From assembly GCA_030998225.1 (NCBI GenBank), contig JAPYXD010000608.1, forward strand, positions 7,904,501-7,968,500: DNA of 64,000 bases, read 5' to 3'. Made by a program: the position numbers and the translations under genes. The DNA comes from Diplolepis rosae. Its lineage: Eukaryota; Arthropoda; Insecta; Hymenoptera; Diplolepididae. Positions 34,249-46,400 of this stretch are shown piece by piece. The notes beneath the pieces were generated by a model that worked only from the letters and a program-made list of their open reading frames with translations, did no database searches and was not told where the DNA came from. Numbering within the stretch: position 1 is the first letter of the stretch; each line of letters opens with the position of its first letter.

Positions 34249-36362
34249 TTAACATTAATTCGTCGCGTTAATGTTTATTCTGATTACTAAAATTGCTTAC
34301 TAAAATCCTTCAAAACTTTAAGGGCACTGTTACAGAACCAGGAGATCTTTATCACCTATATCTGGAAATTTTGTAAATATTTTAGTGAACGAGATAAAAG
34401 AAAAAATAGCAATGACCTCATCGAATGCTGAACTACAGGAAAAAGGTGCATCTGCCGGAGTAGAACCTGTCGACACTGATTACTTTTGGTCATACCACGA
34501 CATGCTGGGACAGCAGCAGCTTCCGAATAAAAGTGAACAAGAAACTTTGGGAGAAATCGACTTTGAGATCAGTCAATATCTCAGTCCCTTCAGAAAGGCT
34601 TTTCTCCAAAGCGGGGAAGATTATCACTAAACAAAGAAACAGGCTTCCTGGAAACCATTTAAATATGCTGCTTTTATTGTCGTCCATTGACTTTGAAACG
34701 TGGAGACGAACGTAGTCTTTAAATTTAAATTTCAGGACTTAAATTTAATTAAGTCAAATTTCCTTAAACGATAATTCAAGAAAAGCATCAGTTATAATAT
34801 TTATTATGTTGATATGGTACTATTGCACTAGTCACATTTAAACTTCGCGCCATTTACTTTCTAAATGTACAAAATATAAATAAAGGTTTATAAATTTTCT
34901 AAGAAAACTATCAAACATCAATTGAAATTTATATTCATTTGATTGTTTTTAATATTTGCATCAAGCCTCTCCAAATACTGCCCGTGTACTCTTTAAAATT
35001 TTGAATATTGGCGGTCTTTTTGAGGAGTGGGGGAAATTGGAAATAGAATCAAAGAATCGATTCCCCCAAAATCGACGCATTATTCGGAATCGAGAAATTG
35101 ATTCTCACCGAGCATTAACCATCTCTAGCAGAAAGTATGGTTTTTAGATCACACTTTATGTATATCCATTTCTGGGTGAGTTACGTTACTTCGCGAACAA
35201 GTAACTTAATAAGATTAGGCTACTTTTCGTGAAAGTAACTCTTCAAAGTTCAGTGTTACTAGAGAACAAATGGGTCGAGTCAACAAAGTGTTTTACAAAG
35301 AGAATAAATGATGAAGCAAACATTGGTAGCATTAAACAGATAGCCACTATGATATACAAAATTTCGCAATCGTAAGCAATGAATCGACTTAGTAGACGGT
35401 CGAATAAAAACTATGACGTCCTCCTATTTTTTAAACTTTTAAAGCTTCAATTGTTGGAGAAAACCTTTACGAAGCGAACGAATCGTATAAGAAAGCTCAC
35501 GTCGAATGGGAAATTGGTTTTTTTATGCAAAAGAAAAACATAAAATTTTGTGGAAATAAGAGTCTACTTCAACGCTCAATAGCTCCGAGCTAAACTTCGT
35601 TTAGGATTCGTAATGTAAAATAGGTAATAAAGTGAAGTTTCAGCTTCATATTGCATATTAAAATGTCAAATAGAAATGCATAGACCTTAAGATTTCGCTG
35701 TTCTTGCAGTTGCATAAATTCCTTTAACTTGCCAAGAATAAGAGTTTCTGAGTGCAAGATATGAGACGAAAATCGCCTAAAAGCTTAAAAAATCTTAAAA
35801 AGTTACTTGTTCATAAAGTAACGTAACTCACCCAGAAATATGGTTATGTTTTTCTTTCGCATAAAAAAACAATTTCCGATTCGACGTGAGCTTTCTTATA
35901 CGATTCTTTCGCTTCGTAAAAATTTTCTCCAACAATTGAAGCTTTAAAAGTTTAAAAAATAGGAGGACGTCATAGTTTTTATTTGACCGTCTACTAAGTC
36001 AATTCATTGCTTACGATTGCGAAATTTTGTGTATCATATCGGCTATCTGTTTAATGCCACTAATGTTTGCTTCATCATTTGTTCTCCAGTAATTGTAAGT
36101 TTAAAAAGTTACTTTTTTTCAAAAAGTATCTTAATTTCAAGAAGTCACTCTTACGGAAAGTAACGTAACTTACCCAGAAATGCATATACATAAAGTGTGA
36201 TGTAAAAACCATACTTTCTGCATGCAAGGGACGCTTTTTATAAAATATTTATGACGAATTTGTGCTTTAATTGGAAATTATTGCTCATAAAAGCATAATT
36301 CACAATTCGCGTTCTTATGTGTGACATTACAGTCATATGATGTGCTTTGCAAACAAATTATA

Positions 36363-36715
36363 TTAAAACCTCATTTATCGGGACGCCTTTGAAATGTAAA
36401 CACCTCGTTTATCTGGATTTGGGGGGGCTGCCCACTACCACCTACAGTCTCATGGTGGGTTGCCATGAATCTTGTTGTATGTTGACATTTAGTAATGGTT
36501 ATGTACGTAAGTTGTAATGTATTTGCAACTTGTGTAAATTTATTTGGTTTTTCATGATGGAAAATGAAGATAGAAATACAAACGAAGGTATGTGAAAAAA
36601 TTGACATAATAAAACTCCTGCAAATGAAACATCTGGAAACTGTCACTATGTCACTATGTACAAGGAGTGGTGGCTGGAGGAGAAACAAAATGTCCCGATA
36701 AATGAGGTTTTACTG
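36363..36715. mobile_element. Pogo/Tigger-type MITE, 353 bp, TA target
   Basis: The ends TTAAAACCTCATTTATCGGG and CCCGATAAATGAGGTTTTAC are inverted, flanked by TA (36361-36362, 36716-36717). The AAAACCTC-type terminus is like the pogo group. It interrupts one foldback arm copy. The copy at about 38870-38900 (AACTCATGATATTCAATC) lacks it. Confidence 0.85.
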
Positions 36716-37413
36716 TATATGATATTCAATCTCATGGGTTTCTGAAGAATAATATGAATTTTGAATGAAGAGTACCCTGCATGCACGGTTTATTGCCTCG
36801 ATTGTCATGACCCACTACTTGTTCTTGGGTTCGACTTCGAGCTGGCCGACAGATGTTGTGAGATGATTTTCGTCTCATATCTTGCACTCCGAAACTCTAA
36901 TTTCTGGCAAGTTAGACGAATTTATGCAACTGCAAGAACAGCGAAATCTCAAGGTCTATGCATTTCTATTTGACATTCTAATATGCAATATGAAGCTGAA
37001 CCTTCGCTATATTACCTATGCTACATTACGAATCCTAAACGAAGTTTAGCTCGGAGCTATTGAGCGTTGAAATAGACTTTTATTTCCACAAAATTTCATG
37101 TTTTTCTTTCGCATAAAAAAACCAATTTCCCATTCGACGTGAGCTTTCTTATACGATTCTTTTGCTTCGTAAAAATTTTCTCCAACAATTGAAGCTTTAA
37201 AAGTTCAAAAAATAGAAAGACGTCATAGTTCATTGCTTACGATTGCGAAATTTTGTGTATCATATCGGCTATCTGTTTAATGCCACTAATGTTTGCTTCA
37301 TCATTTGTTCTCCAGTAATTGTAAGTTTAAAAAGTTACTTTTTTTCAAAAAGTATCTTAATTTCAAGAAGTCACTCTTACGGAAAGTAACGTAACTTACC
37401 CAGAAATGCATAT

Positions 37414-38706
37414 GGTTCATTTCATGGGAGATTTACAGTCAAAATTTTTTTTTCGACGAAACATTTTTTTTTGCCATTTTACTTCGAAAATAATCGACAC
37501 GTATTTTTTTTTTTTCAATGTGATACTTTAAAATTTCGAGATATAATTTTTTTAAGTTTGGCACTCGGGAAATTTTTTTTTTTTTAACAGCTCATTGTAA
37601 AAGCAGTTTTGAATATAAAATGTAGCCCTTGCACTTGACATGCGCGAAAGAGTACGAGCTTTCATAAAAGTTATATCACACATTTCGTTGTTTTTTTTGT
37701 AATAACAATATAGTATATTTTTATAAACAATTGAATTTTTTTAAAATTTGGAACTAATTTTTTTTTCGATTTTTTTGTTTCTAAATTTTTGTTGAAGTTT
37801 TTTCAATATGCAAGCAAAATTTTTAAATGGAAAAATGAAAAATATAGGTGTAATTAATTTATAAAATCTGTCCCGCGCGTTGTAACGAGCAAGCTCGCAC
37901 GCTGCAACTACGCTTAAGCTTTTTCAAAACGGATCATTAGTTATAATGATGAATTGATGAGTGAAGATTTACGATAAAATTACTCTAACTGATACACTTA
38001 AAACGCAAATTTTTTTTTTTGCTTTTTTCCACTATGATTTTTTTTTATTAAACGGATTGCAGCAGACATGTTTAAATCGAGAGCTTGAAATTTCTGTATA
38101 AATTTGAAATATGTGAAGACTTGAGGAACATTTACAGAAAACTAAAACAGCGGTCACTGCATTCACTGGCACACGTGCTTCGAGTCCGAGCATGCCTAAA
38201 CAAGCTTAAGCGTAGTTGCAGCGTGCGAGCTCGCTCGTTGCAACACGCGGGACAGATTTTATAAATTAATTACACCTACAATTTTCATTTTTCCATTCCA
38301 AAATTTTGCCTGCATATTGAAAAACTTCAATAAAAATTTAGAAACAAAAAAATCGAAAAAAAAAATTAGTTCCAAATTTTAAAAAAATTCAATTGTTTAT
38401 AAAAATATACTATATTGTTATTACAAAAAAAACAACGAAATGTGTGATATAACTTTTATGAAAGCTCGTACTCTTTCGCGCATTTCAAGTGCAAAGGTTA
38501 CATTTTATATTAAAAACTGCTTTTACAGTCAGCTGTTAAAAAAAAAAAAAATTTCCCGAGTGCTAAACTTAAAAAAATTATATCTCGAAATTTTCAAGTA
38601 TTACATGGAAAAAAAAATACGTGTCGATTATTTTCGAAGTAAAAAGGAAAAAAAAAATGTTTCGTCGAAAAAAAATGTTGACTGTAAATCTCCCATGAAA
38701 TGACCC
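37414..38706. mobile_element. Long-TIR element B, 1293 bp, ATAT target duplication, non-autonomous
   Basis: The arms of about 510 bp (37414 to about 37925, about 38192 to 38706) begin GGTTCATTTCATGGGAGATT and GGGTCATTTCATGGGAGATT. ATAT is at 37410-37413 and 38707-38710. The empty site ATGCATATACATAAAG at 36181-36196 proves the boundaries and a 4-bp duplication. The arms contain GC-rich GTTGCAGCGTGCGAGC blocks near their inner ends. No coding sequence. Confidence 0.93.
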
Positions 38707-39801
38707 ATATACATAAAGTGTGATGTAAAAACCATACTTTCTGCATGCAAGGGACGCTTTTTTTAAAATATTTATGACGAATTTGTGCTTTAATTGGAAA
38801 TTATTGCTCATAAAAGCATAATTCACAATTCGCGTTCTCATGTGTGACATTACACTCATATGATGTGATTTGCGAAAAAAACTCATGATATTCAATCTAA
38901 TGGGTTAATGAAGGATAATATCAATTTAGTATTAAGAGTACGCTACACTTACGGCTTATTGCCTCTATTATCATAACCCACTACCTGCTTCTGGATTTGA
39001 ATTTGTGCTGGCCGACAAAAATTTATGAGGATTCGTCTTATAGCATATATGGGGCAAAATTCGTCAAGTGTACCCGCCTAAAAACTTTCTGTCTCCGATT
39101 TCCTTGAAAGTCCGCGAAATTATGATCCTAGTTAACCTCTTTTGATTCCCCTTAGAGAACGTGTCTAGTACGACGGGTTGTCAGTATACAGGGGCTCGAA
39201 TTTTCAACCTTTTACCGCGCACGCTGATACTCAATTAACCATAACTTCTACAAAAGTTATCCAAATTAATTTTTTTATGGAGGTCTTGGAAACGTCTTTT
39301 CATCAACTTTACGCTGAAAGCAATGGTTTTAAATAAAAAAAATTATTTGAACTTCATTTTCTAATTTTAAACATATTTTTGAGTTTTTCTCCAAGTTCGG
39401 CCGTTAATTTTCTTTCCAAAATTATGTTTAAAAAAAGCTTGACTTTTTTCCTTTAAAATAAGCCATGGTCGAAAGTGGGGCGAAAAAAATTGGTGGAGAT
39501 ATGTAACACTTCTTGCGCGCGGTTTCTGCGTCGCAGTGCAGCTATGCACCACGATCACGACTTACCGTCCATTGGGAACTTATTTAATTGTACTTTGTAT
39601 AATTTGTTCGTAAAACTGTTATTTTTGGCTGGTACGAAATTAAAAATAAAAATTAATTTGTAATTCGGGGTGATTTTTTAGTGTGTCCCCTCGCCTCTCA
39701 CAACGAAAATTGAGTCAAATAATTTGCTTATTACAGTGTATGTGCACTTCTCTTTTTTCTTTACCTCACAGTTTTTTTCGGGAAAACATCACATTCTAAT
39801 T

Positions 39802-40368
39802 CCCTAGCGAACTGGCTGAACGGTAGCTTTACGCTGTATCGTAAAGCTATCGTAAAGTAGCATTATAACTCATGAATGAGGCAAAATAAACATTCAAAAT
39901 GTTTTTATCCTTATTCTACGTTGAAAATAACGTTAACTGGTAATTGAAATATGCAATAATTTTATTTATTTACGCTAAAAATAAAAAATAAACATAATAC
40001 CTGTCATTGAAAGCAGTGCAGTGGTTCATCACTTTCCATGTCTTCACCGTCAGGATTGAATATTTGTTAGAGTGAGATGAAAGTATAGTTGTGTCTCACT
40101 CCAACCAATGGTCAACTTTAACGGAGAAGTTCCACAAAAGGTGAACCACTGCACTGCCTTCAATGACATGTATTACGTTTTTTTTAAATTTTTAGCGTAA
40201 ATAAATAAAATTATTGCATATTTCAATTACCAGTTAACGTTATTTTCAACGTAGAATAAGGATGAATACATTTTGAATGTTTATTTTGCCTCATTCATGA
40301 GTTATAATGCTACTTTACGATAGCTTTACGGTACAGCGTAAAGCTACCATTCAGCCAGTTCGCTAGGG
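39802..40368. mobile_element. Foldback MITE, 567 bp, nested in element C
   Basis: The termini are CCCTAGCGAACTGGCTGAAC and (reverse complement of the right end) CCCTAGCGAACTGGCTGAAT. The arms pair almost perfectly for about 270 bp, through AGCAGTGCAGTGGTTCA and its complement near the centre. No target duplication is obvious. It lies between the 3' end of the transposase gene and the left TIR of element C. Confidence 0.88.
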
Positions 40369-40402
40369 TTATGATGAATGTTTTCTCAACATGAGAGTTA
40401 AT

Positions 40403-42287
40403 TCAGCAGAGGGAACGAAAGAGTGATATTTTTGTGTAACCAGACACTGCGTTGGTTGATGCAAATCTACTCTTAAGTTCTTGAGCTGTGATGGCGTGAT
40501 TTTCTTTGGGACTAAAGAATACTAAAGTTTCAACTAAATTTTTCTTTGCCCATTGGTACAAGGCATCAGCAGTCAAAATCGGATCTTTAGATGACGCTTG
40601 TAGGCTAGCACGCGCTGCGAGTCTTTTTAAATTTCCCCCAATACCATCACAAGTGCCTTTTCCGTGCGCCGTTGCATGGAAATGCCACTCGGCTGGAATA
40701 CCAAAATCCATTTCATGGTGGAGCCAATTGATGAAGTTATATTTATTTTTAAAATGCTGGGCGGCTCCATCTGTAAAATAAATCATTTTTCTGGGTTGAA
40801 AATTCTCTTTCAAATAGTGTGTAATAATTTTTTGAAATTCGTACACAGCAATTGTGTTATGAGTCAAACAGTCTGATAACATAGCAATACTGCAGTGCTT
40901 TAGAATGTTGTCCTCTTTATAATAAATTACCACTGTAAAAATGGTAGCTTGATCATTGTTCCAATGAAATGACTGAGCTGCATTCTGGACTACAAAGGCA
41001 TAGTTTTCAGCGAAATCACAAAGAATGAAAAATTCTCCTTCTTTCACTGTGTCCTTGAGGTTTTTGAAGAAATACGACTGTTGTTTGGCTGTAAAAGAGT
41101 GAGATTTAAGCTTAAGCAAGCGTTCGCAAATCTGTTCAGCAAAATCTTCTGCGTCTGTTATTTCTGTGCGTAACGTACTTCTGTCAGTTTGTTGCCAAGT
41201 CTGGAATTTTACTCTGTTAATACACTGGTCTGCGAGAACTGATGTTATAAAGTCCTTAAGTGCGCTTGTACCAGGACACGCTGTGCATTCATTCAAGTAG
41301 CATTCTGAGGTCAGAACGCTACACATAATCCTGTTCATAGCATCATAATAAGTCTTAATGGGGGAAAAAATTTTCCAAGTTGGTTCTTTCAAGTCTACAG
41401 CATCTAGCATTAGATTACCTTTTTCATGATGGACACAAACACAAACAGTATGCGTACCACTGGCTCCAGCGAGTATGCAATTTCGGGGTCTAAGCTGAGA
41501 GAATTTTGATGAGCAAATTTTAAGTGTAGGATGCTGAGCCCTAAAATTTGCATATAATTCAGAAAGATTGCACAGAATTAACTTTTTTTGAACGTGCTCA
41601 CGGGAGCTATCATCTTTTTTTACGAAAACGAAATCTTTCATGCCAGGCATTATACGACTATTCTCATCACCAAGGTAAAATTTTTTGACCACATTTTCAA
41701 TCTCGGAATCTAAAGTTTTACTTTTTTTTAAATTAGGAGAAGTTAAAATACCACTATCAGCTACTAATTTCTTAGCCTTTCTAGTTTGGCGTTCAGAAGC
41801 ACCAAATTCTTTAGCCAATCTTCTGCGGCCCCAAGATTTCGGAGCAAGAGTTAGAAGTAACACTTTTTCTGAATTACTTGCAGATTTTTGAAATTTTTCT
41901 TTTATTTGTTCAAGAACCTCCATTCCGGCCTAAAGATTATCATCAGAACAATCAGTTTTAGATTTTTGAAACTTGGATGTCGAAGGATCGGCGAAGATAT
42001 CGTCCGTCTTCCATTAAAATATCATTCTCGAGAATAGGAGGTGAACTATCGTTGATCACTGAAGCATCTTCAATTGTTGGATCAGTATGAGAATACAAAG
42101 AGGATAGCAATGCAAGTTGAGAAATTTCTTTTCTGCAATTTACACACAGTTTCGCATCGATAGGTATACTGGGATACTTTTTTTGAAGAGTTGCAGAAAT
42201 TGTTCTTAAACTGCACGGATCACGCTTGTGATTTTTCTTAGAAAAAGGATTGTAACATCGACGACTCAAGCTGGTTCTTCTTGGAAT
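40403..42287 (-). CDS. Putative transposase of element C (uncharacterised family, possibly Sola)
   Basis: Two minus-strand frames form one gene. The first (42287-41958) has an N-terminal cysteine/histidine domain: RRCYNPFSKKNHK and LCVNCRKEIS. The second (41923-40403, 506 aa) has a helix-turn-helix (APKSWGRRRLAKEFGASERQ), LRPRNCILAGASGTHTVCVC, a cysteine pair region (YLNECTACPG), QTDRSTLRTE, FILCDFAENYAF, QSFHWNNDQATIFTV, YFTDGAAQHFKNK and HATAHGKGTCDGIGGNLKRL, whose conserved D and H residues are likely catalytic. The neighbouring copy at 44119 has a clear intron at the joint of the two parts. Here a short intron (GTTTCA to CTTTAG, about 50 nt) may serve. The codon aligned with the start ATG of the second copy is ATT (42285-42287), so initiation may be lost or move to 42269. 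It is otherwise undamaged. Confidence 0.78.
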
Positions 42288-43427
42288 GATTGAAAAGTAA
42301 GCAGAAGAAAAAGCTAAGTTTAGGCACTGAATAACAATGCGAGTCCAACCACGGAAGGTGGGTAAGTGTTCGAAATATAGTATTCAAGTAATACTATGGT
42401 CTATTTTGAATAATAAGAAAAGTAAATGAGAAAAAATAATGTACGGGAAAGTACATACCTGCAGTATTATGAGGTCGAAATAAGCCGAAGCTAAATCGCA
42501 TAAAATCAATTTCTGATCGAGAAATAATTGGCAATTATAATAACTGACAATGAGTTTTGTTGCGAGAAAGGTATCGAAGACATCCATCTAGTGGTCAAAT
42601 ATGTGTACTTATTTTTCGGCGGGTTTTTCAAATTCTCTCTAAAGTCTCAAAAATGAAGTATCGACATAAAAGTGGATTTTACTTGTCCAATAAATAATAA
42701 AAATTATTATCCGTGAAATAAATTATAACGATAATAATTATTTGGTTAAAAAATGCAGTTTGCAGTCGATTATTTGTAGTCGACTAGAAACCGTACATTC
42801 TGAATTTGAAGCATGGGCGCTCGCGAGACAGAAGCCGCGCGCAAGGAGTGTTATATATCTCCACCAATTTTTTTCGTCCCACTTTCGACCATGGCTCATT
42901 TTAAAGGGAAAAAATCAACCTTTTTTTTAAACATATTTTGGAAAAAAATTAATGGCCGCACTTGGAGAAAAACTCAAAAATATGTTTAAAATTATAAAAT
43001 GAAGTTCAAATAATTTTTTTTATCTGAAACCATTGCTTTCAGCGTAAAGCTGATGAGAAGACGTTTCCAAGACCTCCATAAAAAAATTAATTTGGATAAC
43101 TTTTGTAGAAGTTATGGTTAATTGAGTATCAGCGTGCGCGGTAAAAATGAAAATTCGAGCCCCTGTATACTGACAACCCGTCGTACTAGAGTCGTTCTTT
43201 TAGGGGGATTAAAAGAGGTTCACGAGGACAATAATTTCGCGGACTTTCAAGGAAATCGGAGACAACAAGTTTTTAGGCGGGTACACTTGACGAATTTTGC
43301 CCCATATGCATAGATGCAATCTTTCCGGACTTCGCACATGTAGGGTTAAAATATGAGAAGAGCTGTTTACGAACATTTTTCGTCAACCTCGAAGTCATGA
43401 AATTTTCCTCTGTCAAGGGTTCTATGT

Positions 43428-46400
43428 GAGGCAAAATTTGCCAAGTGTACCAGATGAAAAAATTCGATGTCACCGATTTTCTTGAAATTTTGCAGGAATG
43501 TTGTATTAATATCAAGCAACAAAAGCGCAAAAGGATTTTTCGTTATCATCATTTATTGTTAAAATACAGGGCCGCCAATTTCGCCATTTAATGAGATGAG
43601 TGTTTTTTCAAAAATTAATAGCTTATATTACATTTCTAAAAAAAATACCAATGTGAGACGACTCTTGAAGATTTTTACGTCTTCTTTTCAAAAAAAAATG
43701 CTGCTCTAGCGGGAAAAAATTTTTTTGCACAAATTTTGCGAATTAAAAATCTTATTTGCGTTTTTTTCGAAATGAGTCATTTTTGATTTTTTTTAAAAGT
43801 ATTTCATATGAAAGCGCTTTTCTCAAGCTTGAAAATGACCTATAATACATCATGGGGTCTAGTTGTTAAATAGGGACTTATAACAATTGAAAGTGCGCCC
43901 GCTTACGCGTCGAATAGCTGCAGCACTTACAGAACGCGCGAGAACTCGGAGATTGCAGGATAAAAAATAAAACCCGCTTAGAATGGAAACAACATCATTA
44001 TTTTTCAATAAACAATTACATATTTTGACTCGCCGACTAATTTTTATGCAACAATACATTATATATTTACAGAATATTATGGTATTCAACAGAGCCTCTA
44101 GAAAATTTTTTATTTTTCTCATCTCTTTTTGACTTGCGCACTTTGTGTATTTTTTTTATTTTTGGGAAATGCAGTTGTTTCCAGTGATGACGAAAATTGG
44201 CGCAAAATGATAGTCATTTCAGTAGTGGGTACATAGGAATGGTATTTTTGTGTACCTGGTATTGTTTTCGCTTCTTCAAAACGGCTTCTGAGAGCTACAG
44301 CAGTTTTTTCATAATCCATTTTAGAACAGAAAAAAATTTCTGTTTCTGACAAATTTTTTTTCGCCCATTCATACAGTGCAAAGGGCGTTAAAATTTGATT
44401 TTCAGATGTAGCCTGCAAGCTACCTCGTGCTGCTAATCGTTTTAAATTTCCGCCAATACCATCACATGGCCCTTTTCCATGTGCGGTTGCATGAAAATTC
44501 CATTCTGCGAAAATGTCAAAGTCTGTTTTGTGATGCAGGAGATTAGCGAAATTATGCTTGTTCTTAAAATGTTGCGATGCTCCATCAGTGAAATAGAAAT
44601 TTTTTGTAGGCTTGTAATTTGCTTTTAAATAGTTCGTAATTATTTTTTGATATTCATAAACAGCAACTATATCGTGACTTAGAGAATAGCAACACCTTTG
44701 AATTTAAGATCGTTCTGTCTTTGATAATAAATTCCTATCGTGAAAATCGTTGCCTGATTGTTATTCCAGTGGAAAGCTTGTGCGGCATTTTGTGCAATAA
44801 AAGCGTAATTCTCAGCAAAATCACAAAGAACTAGAAACTCACTTTCTTGTAAATTTTCTTTTAGGTTTTTCAAAAAGTGCGATTGTTCCTTGGCAATAAA
44901 AGAATGACTTTTCAGTTTCAAAATTCGACCACAAAATTCTTCCACAAAATCTTCAACATCAACAAATTCATTGCGCAACGTACTACGATCAGTTTGGTGC
45001 CAAATTTGATATTCTACTCGATCGATGCAATGATTTTCGAAAACGGAAAGGAGATGACTTTGGAGACTATCTGTACCCGAGCATAACGAACATTCATTTA
45101 AAAAGCATTTAGGACCTGGTTTTTCACAAATAATCGTTTTAATGGCATCGTGGTAAGTTGCTATTGGATGATTAGATTCAAGTGTTACACAATTACGTGG
45201 TCTAAGTTGAAAAAATGTAGAAAACCCAATTTTAACACCCTGATTTTGCTGCCGAAAGTTACTGTAAAGTTCGGAGAGATTACATAAAATGAGTCTCTTC
45301 TGCTGATGTTCACGGGAGCCATCTTCTTTTTTAACCGATACGTAATCTTTCTTACCTGGCAGCATGCGGCTATTTTCGTCATCGCTGTAAAAATTAACCA
45401 CTAAATTTTTTACTTCAGCAGATAAAAGTCTCCCTTTCTTCGGCATGGGAGATGTTAGTATGCCATGTTCTTTAACTAACTGTATGGCTTTTCTAGTTTG
45501 ACGTTCAGAAACATTAAACTCGGCTGCTAGTCTCTTCCGCCCCCAAGTTTTTGGCGCGAGAGTCAAGAGTACAATTTTTTCTGAAGCACTTGTACTTGCC
45601 TTGCACTTTTCCTTAATTTGATTAAGAACCTCAACTGCTGATTTGTACTTGTCAATGTTGATATCGTTTTTCAATTTTTTTTCTTGAGGTTGAAATTCAA
45701 AGTCGGCATCCTAGAATAGTATAAATTTATAGCTGTTAGAAAATCTCTTCAAATCTGATTTTCAAAAATCACTTTCTCGAAAGTCCAGAATATAATATAA
45801 ATACCTTAGACACAATTTCAGGATTATCACTTTCAGAAGTACTGGTAAGTTCTTCTTTACAAAAGTTACTGGTTTTCCTTCTACATGTCCCACAAATTTT
45901 TGCGCCTTCTGGAAGACTAGGAAATTTTTCGCGGAGTTCCAATGTAACTCTTCTAATATCTTTGCGCGCGCTTTTGTGATTCTGAATATTCATAGGATTG
46001 CAACAATGGGTCAAAATAAGTTTTCTCTTAGGCATGTTTTAACACTGTTATTGATTGATTCACCTCACAACGCCAATTCAAATTTTCTCCGACAGAAAAA
46101 TTTCTACGAAAGAAAAAATATCTATGAAAAAAAAATTTGACAGTAGTCAATAGAGCGAAAAATAATAGAAAAGCGCTTCATTTTAAACTTTTACGCGTTC
46201 TGCAAGTGCTGCAGCTACTCGACGCGTGAGCGGGCGCACTTTCAATTGTTGTAAGTCCCTATTTAACAACTAGACCCCATGATGTATTATAGGTCATTTT
46301 CAAGCTTGAGAAAAGCGCTTTCATATGAAATAGTTTTAAAAAAAATCAAAAATGACTCATTTCGAAAAAAACGCAAATAAGATTTTTAATTCGCAAAATT

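Larger units (their letters stand above)
32038..34715 (+). pseudogene. hAT transposase gene with introns (BED finger), decayed
   Basis: The exon about 32038-32213 encodes a BED zinc finger (SEVWQHFTKMNKKVQC-KCQVELNY, then STSSM-KHLE) with two in-frame stops, ending at GTGAGT (32214). The next exon follows TATTTTAG at 32532: DTLLYMMAVDKLPLSL, the first catalytic region LTTDLWTESMTTKSYLGLTV, and then VKAVITDNGANIVGACKNVF with the ISCLAHNLN cysteine-histidine pair. The intron 33679-33762 (GTATGT to TTCCAG) is followed by the exon ending at 33956, and the intron 33957-34385 contains a MITE. The last exon has the hAT dimerisation domain (ISQYLSPF, then after a frameshift VPSERLFSKAGKIITKQRNR with the third acidic residue) and ends at 34715. 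Frame breaks near 33000, 33270 and 34590 make it inactive. Confidence 0.9.
31694..35127 (+). mobile_element. hAT element, 3434 bp, 8-bp target duplication
   Basis: The left end TAGGGATGGCCAAGTC and right end (reverse complement) TAGAGATGGTTAATGC are short imperfect TIRs. The 8-bp duplication is GCAAAAAG (31686-31693) / GCAGAAAG (35128-35135). The empty site TGCATGCAGAAAGTATGG is present, in reverse complement, in the other foldback arm copies near 36212 and 38740, which proves the insertion. Subterminal repeats of AATCGATT type cluster within 130 bp of both ends, as expected for hAT transposase binding. Confidence 0.95.
39051..43303 (-). mobile_element. Long-TIR element C, 4253 bp, with near-complete transposase gene
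   Basis: Inverted arms of about 490 bp (39051-39540 and about 42815-43303) begin GGGGCAAAATTCGTCAAGTG. ATAT is at 39047-39050 and 43304-43307. The opposite foldback arm holds the uninterrupted site (GCATATATGCATATATGC, 31508-31525), confirming a 4-bp duplication. It carries a transposase-like gene on the minus strand and a nested foldback (39802-40368). The 4-bp duplication and long TIR are compatible with the Sola superfamily, but that name is an inference. Confidence 0.92.
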
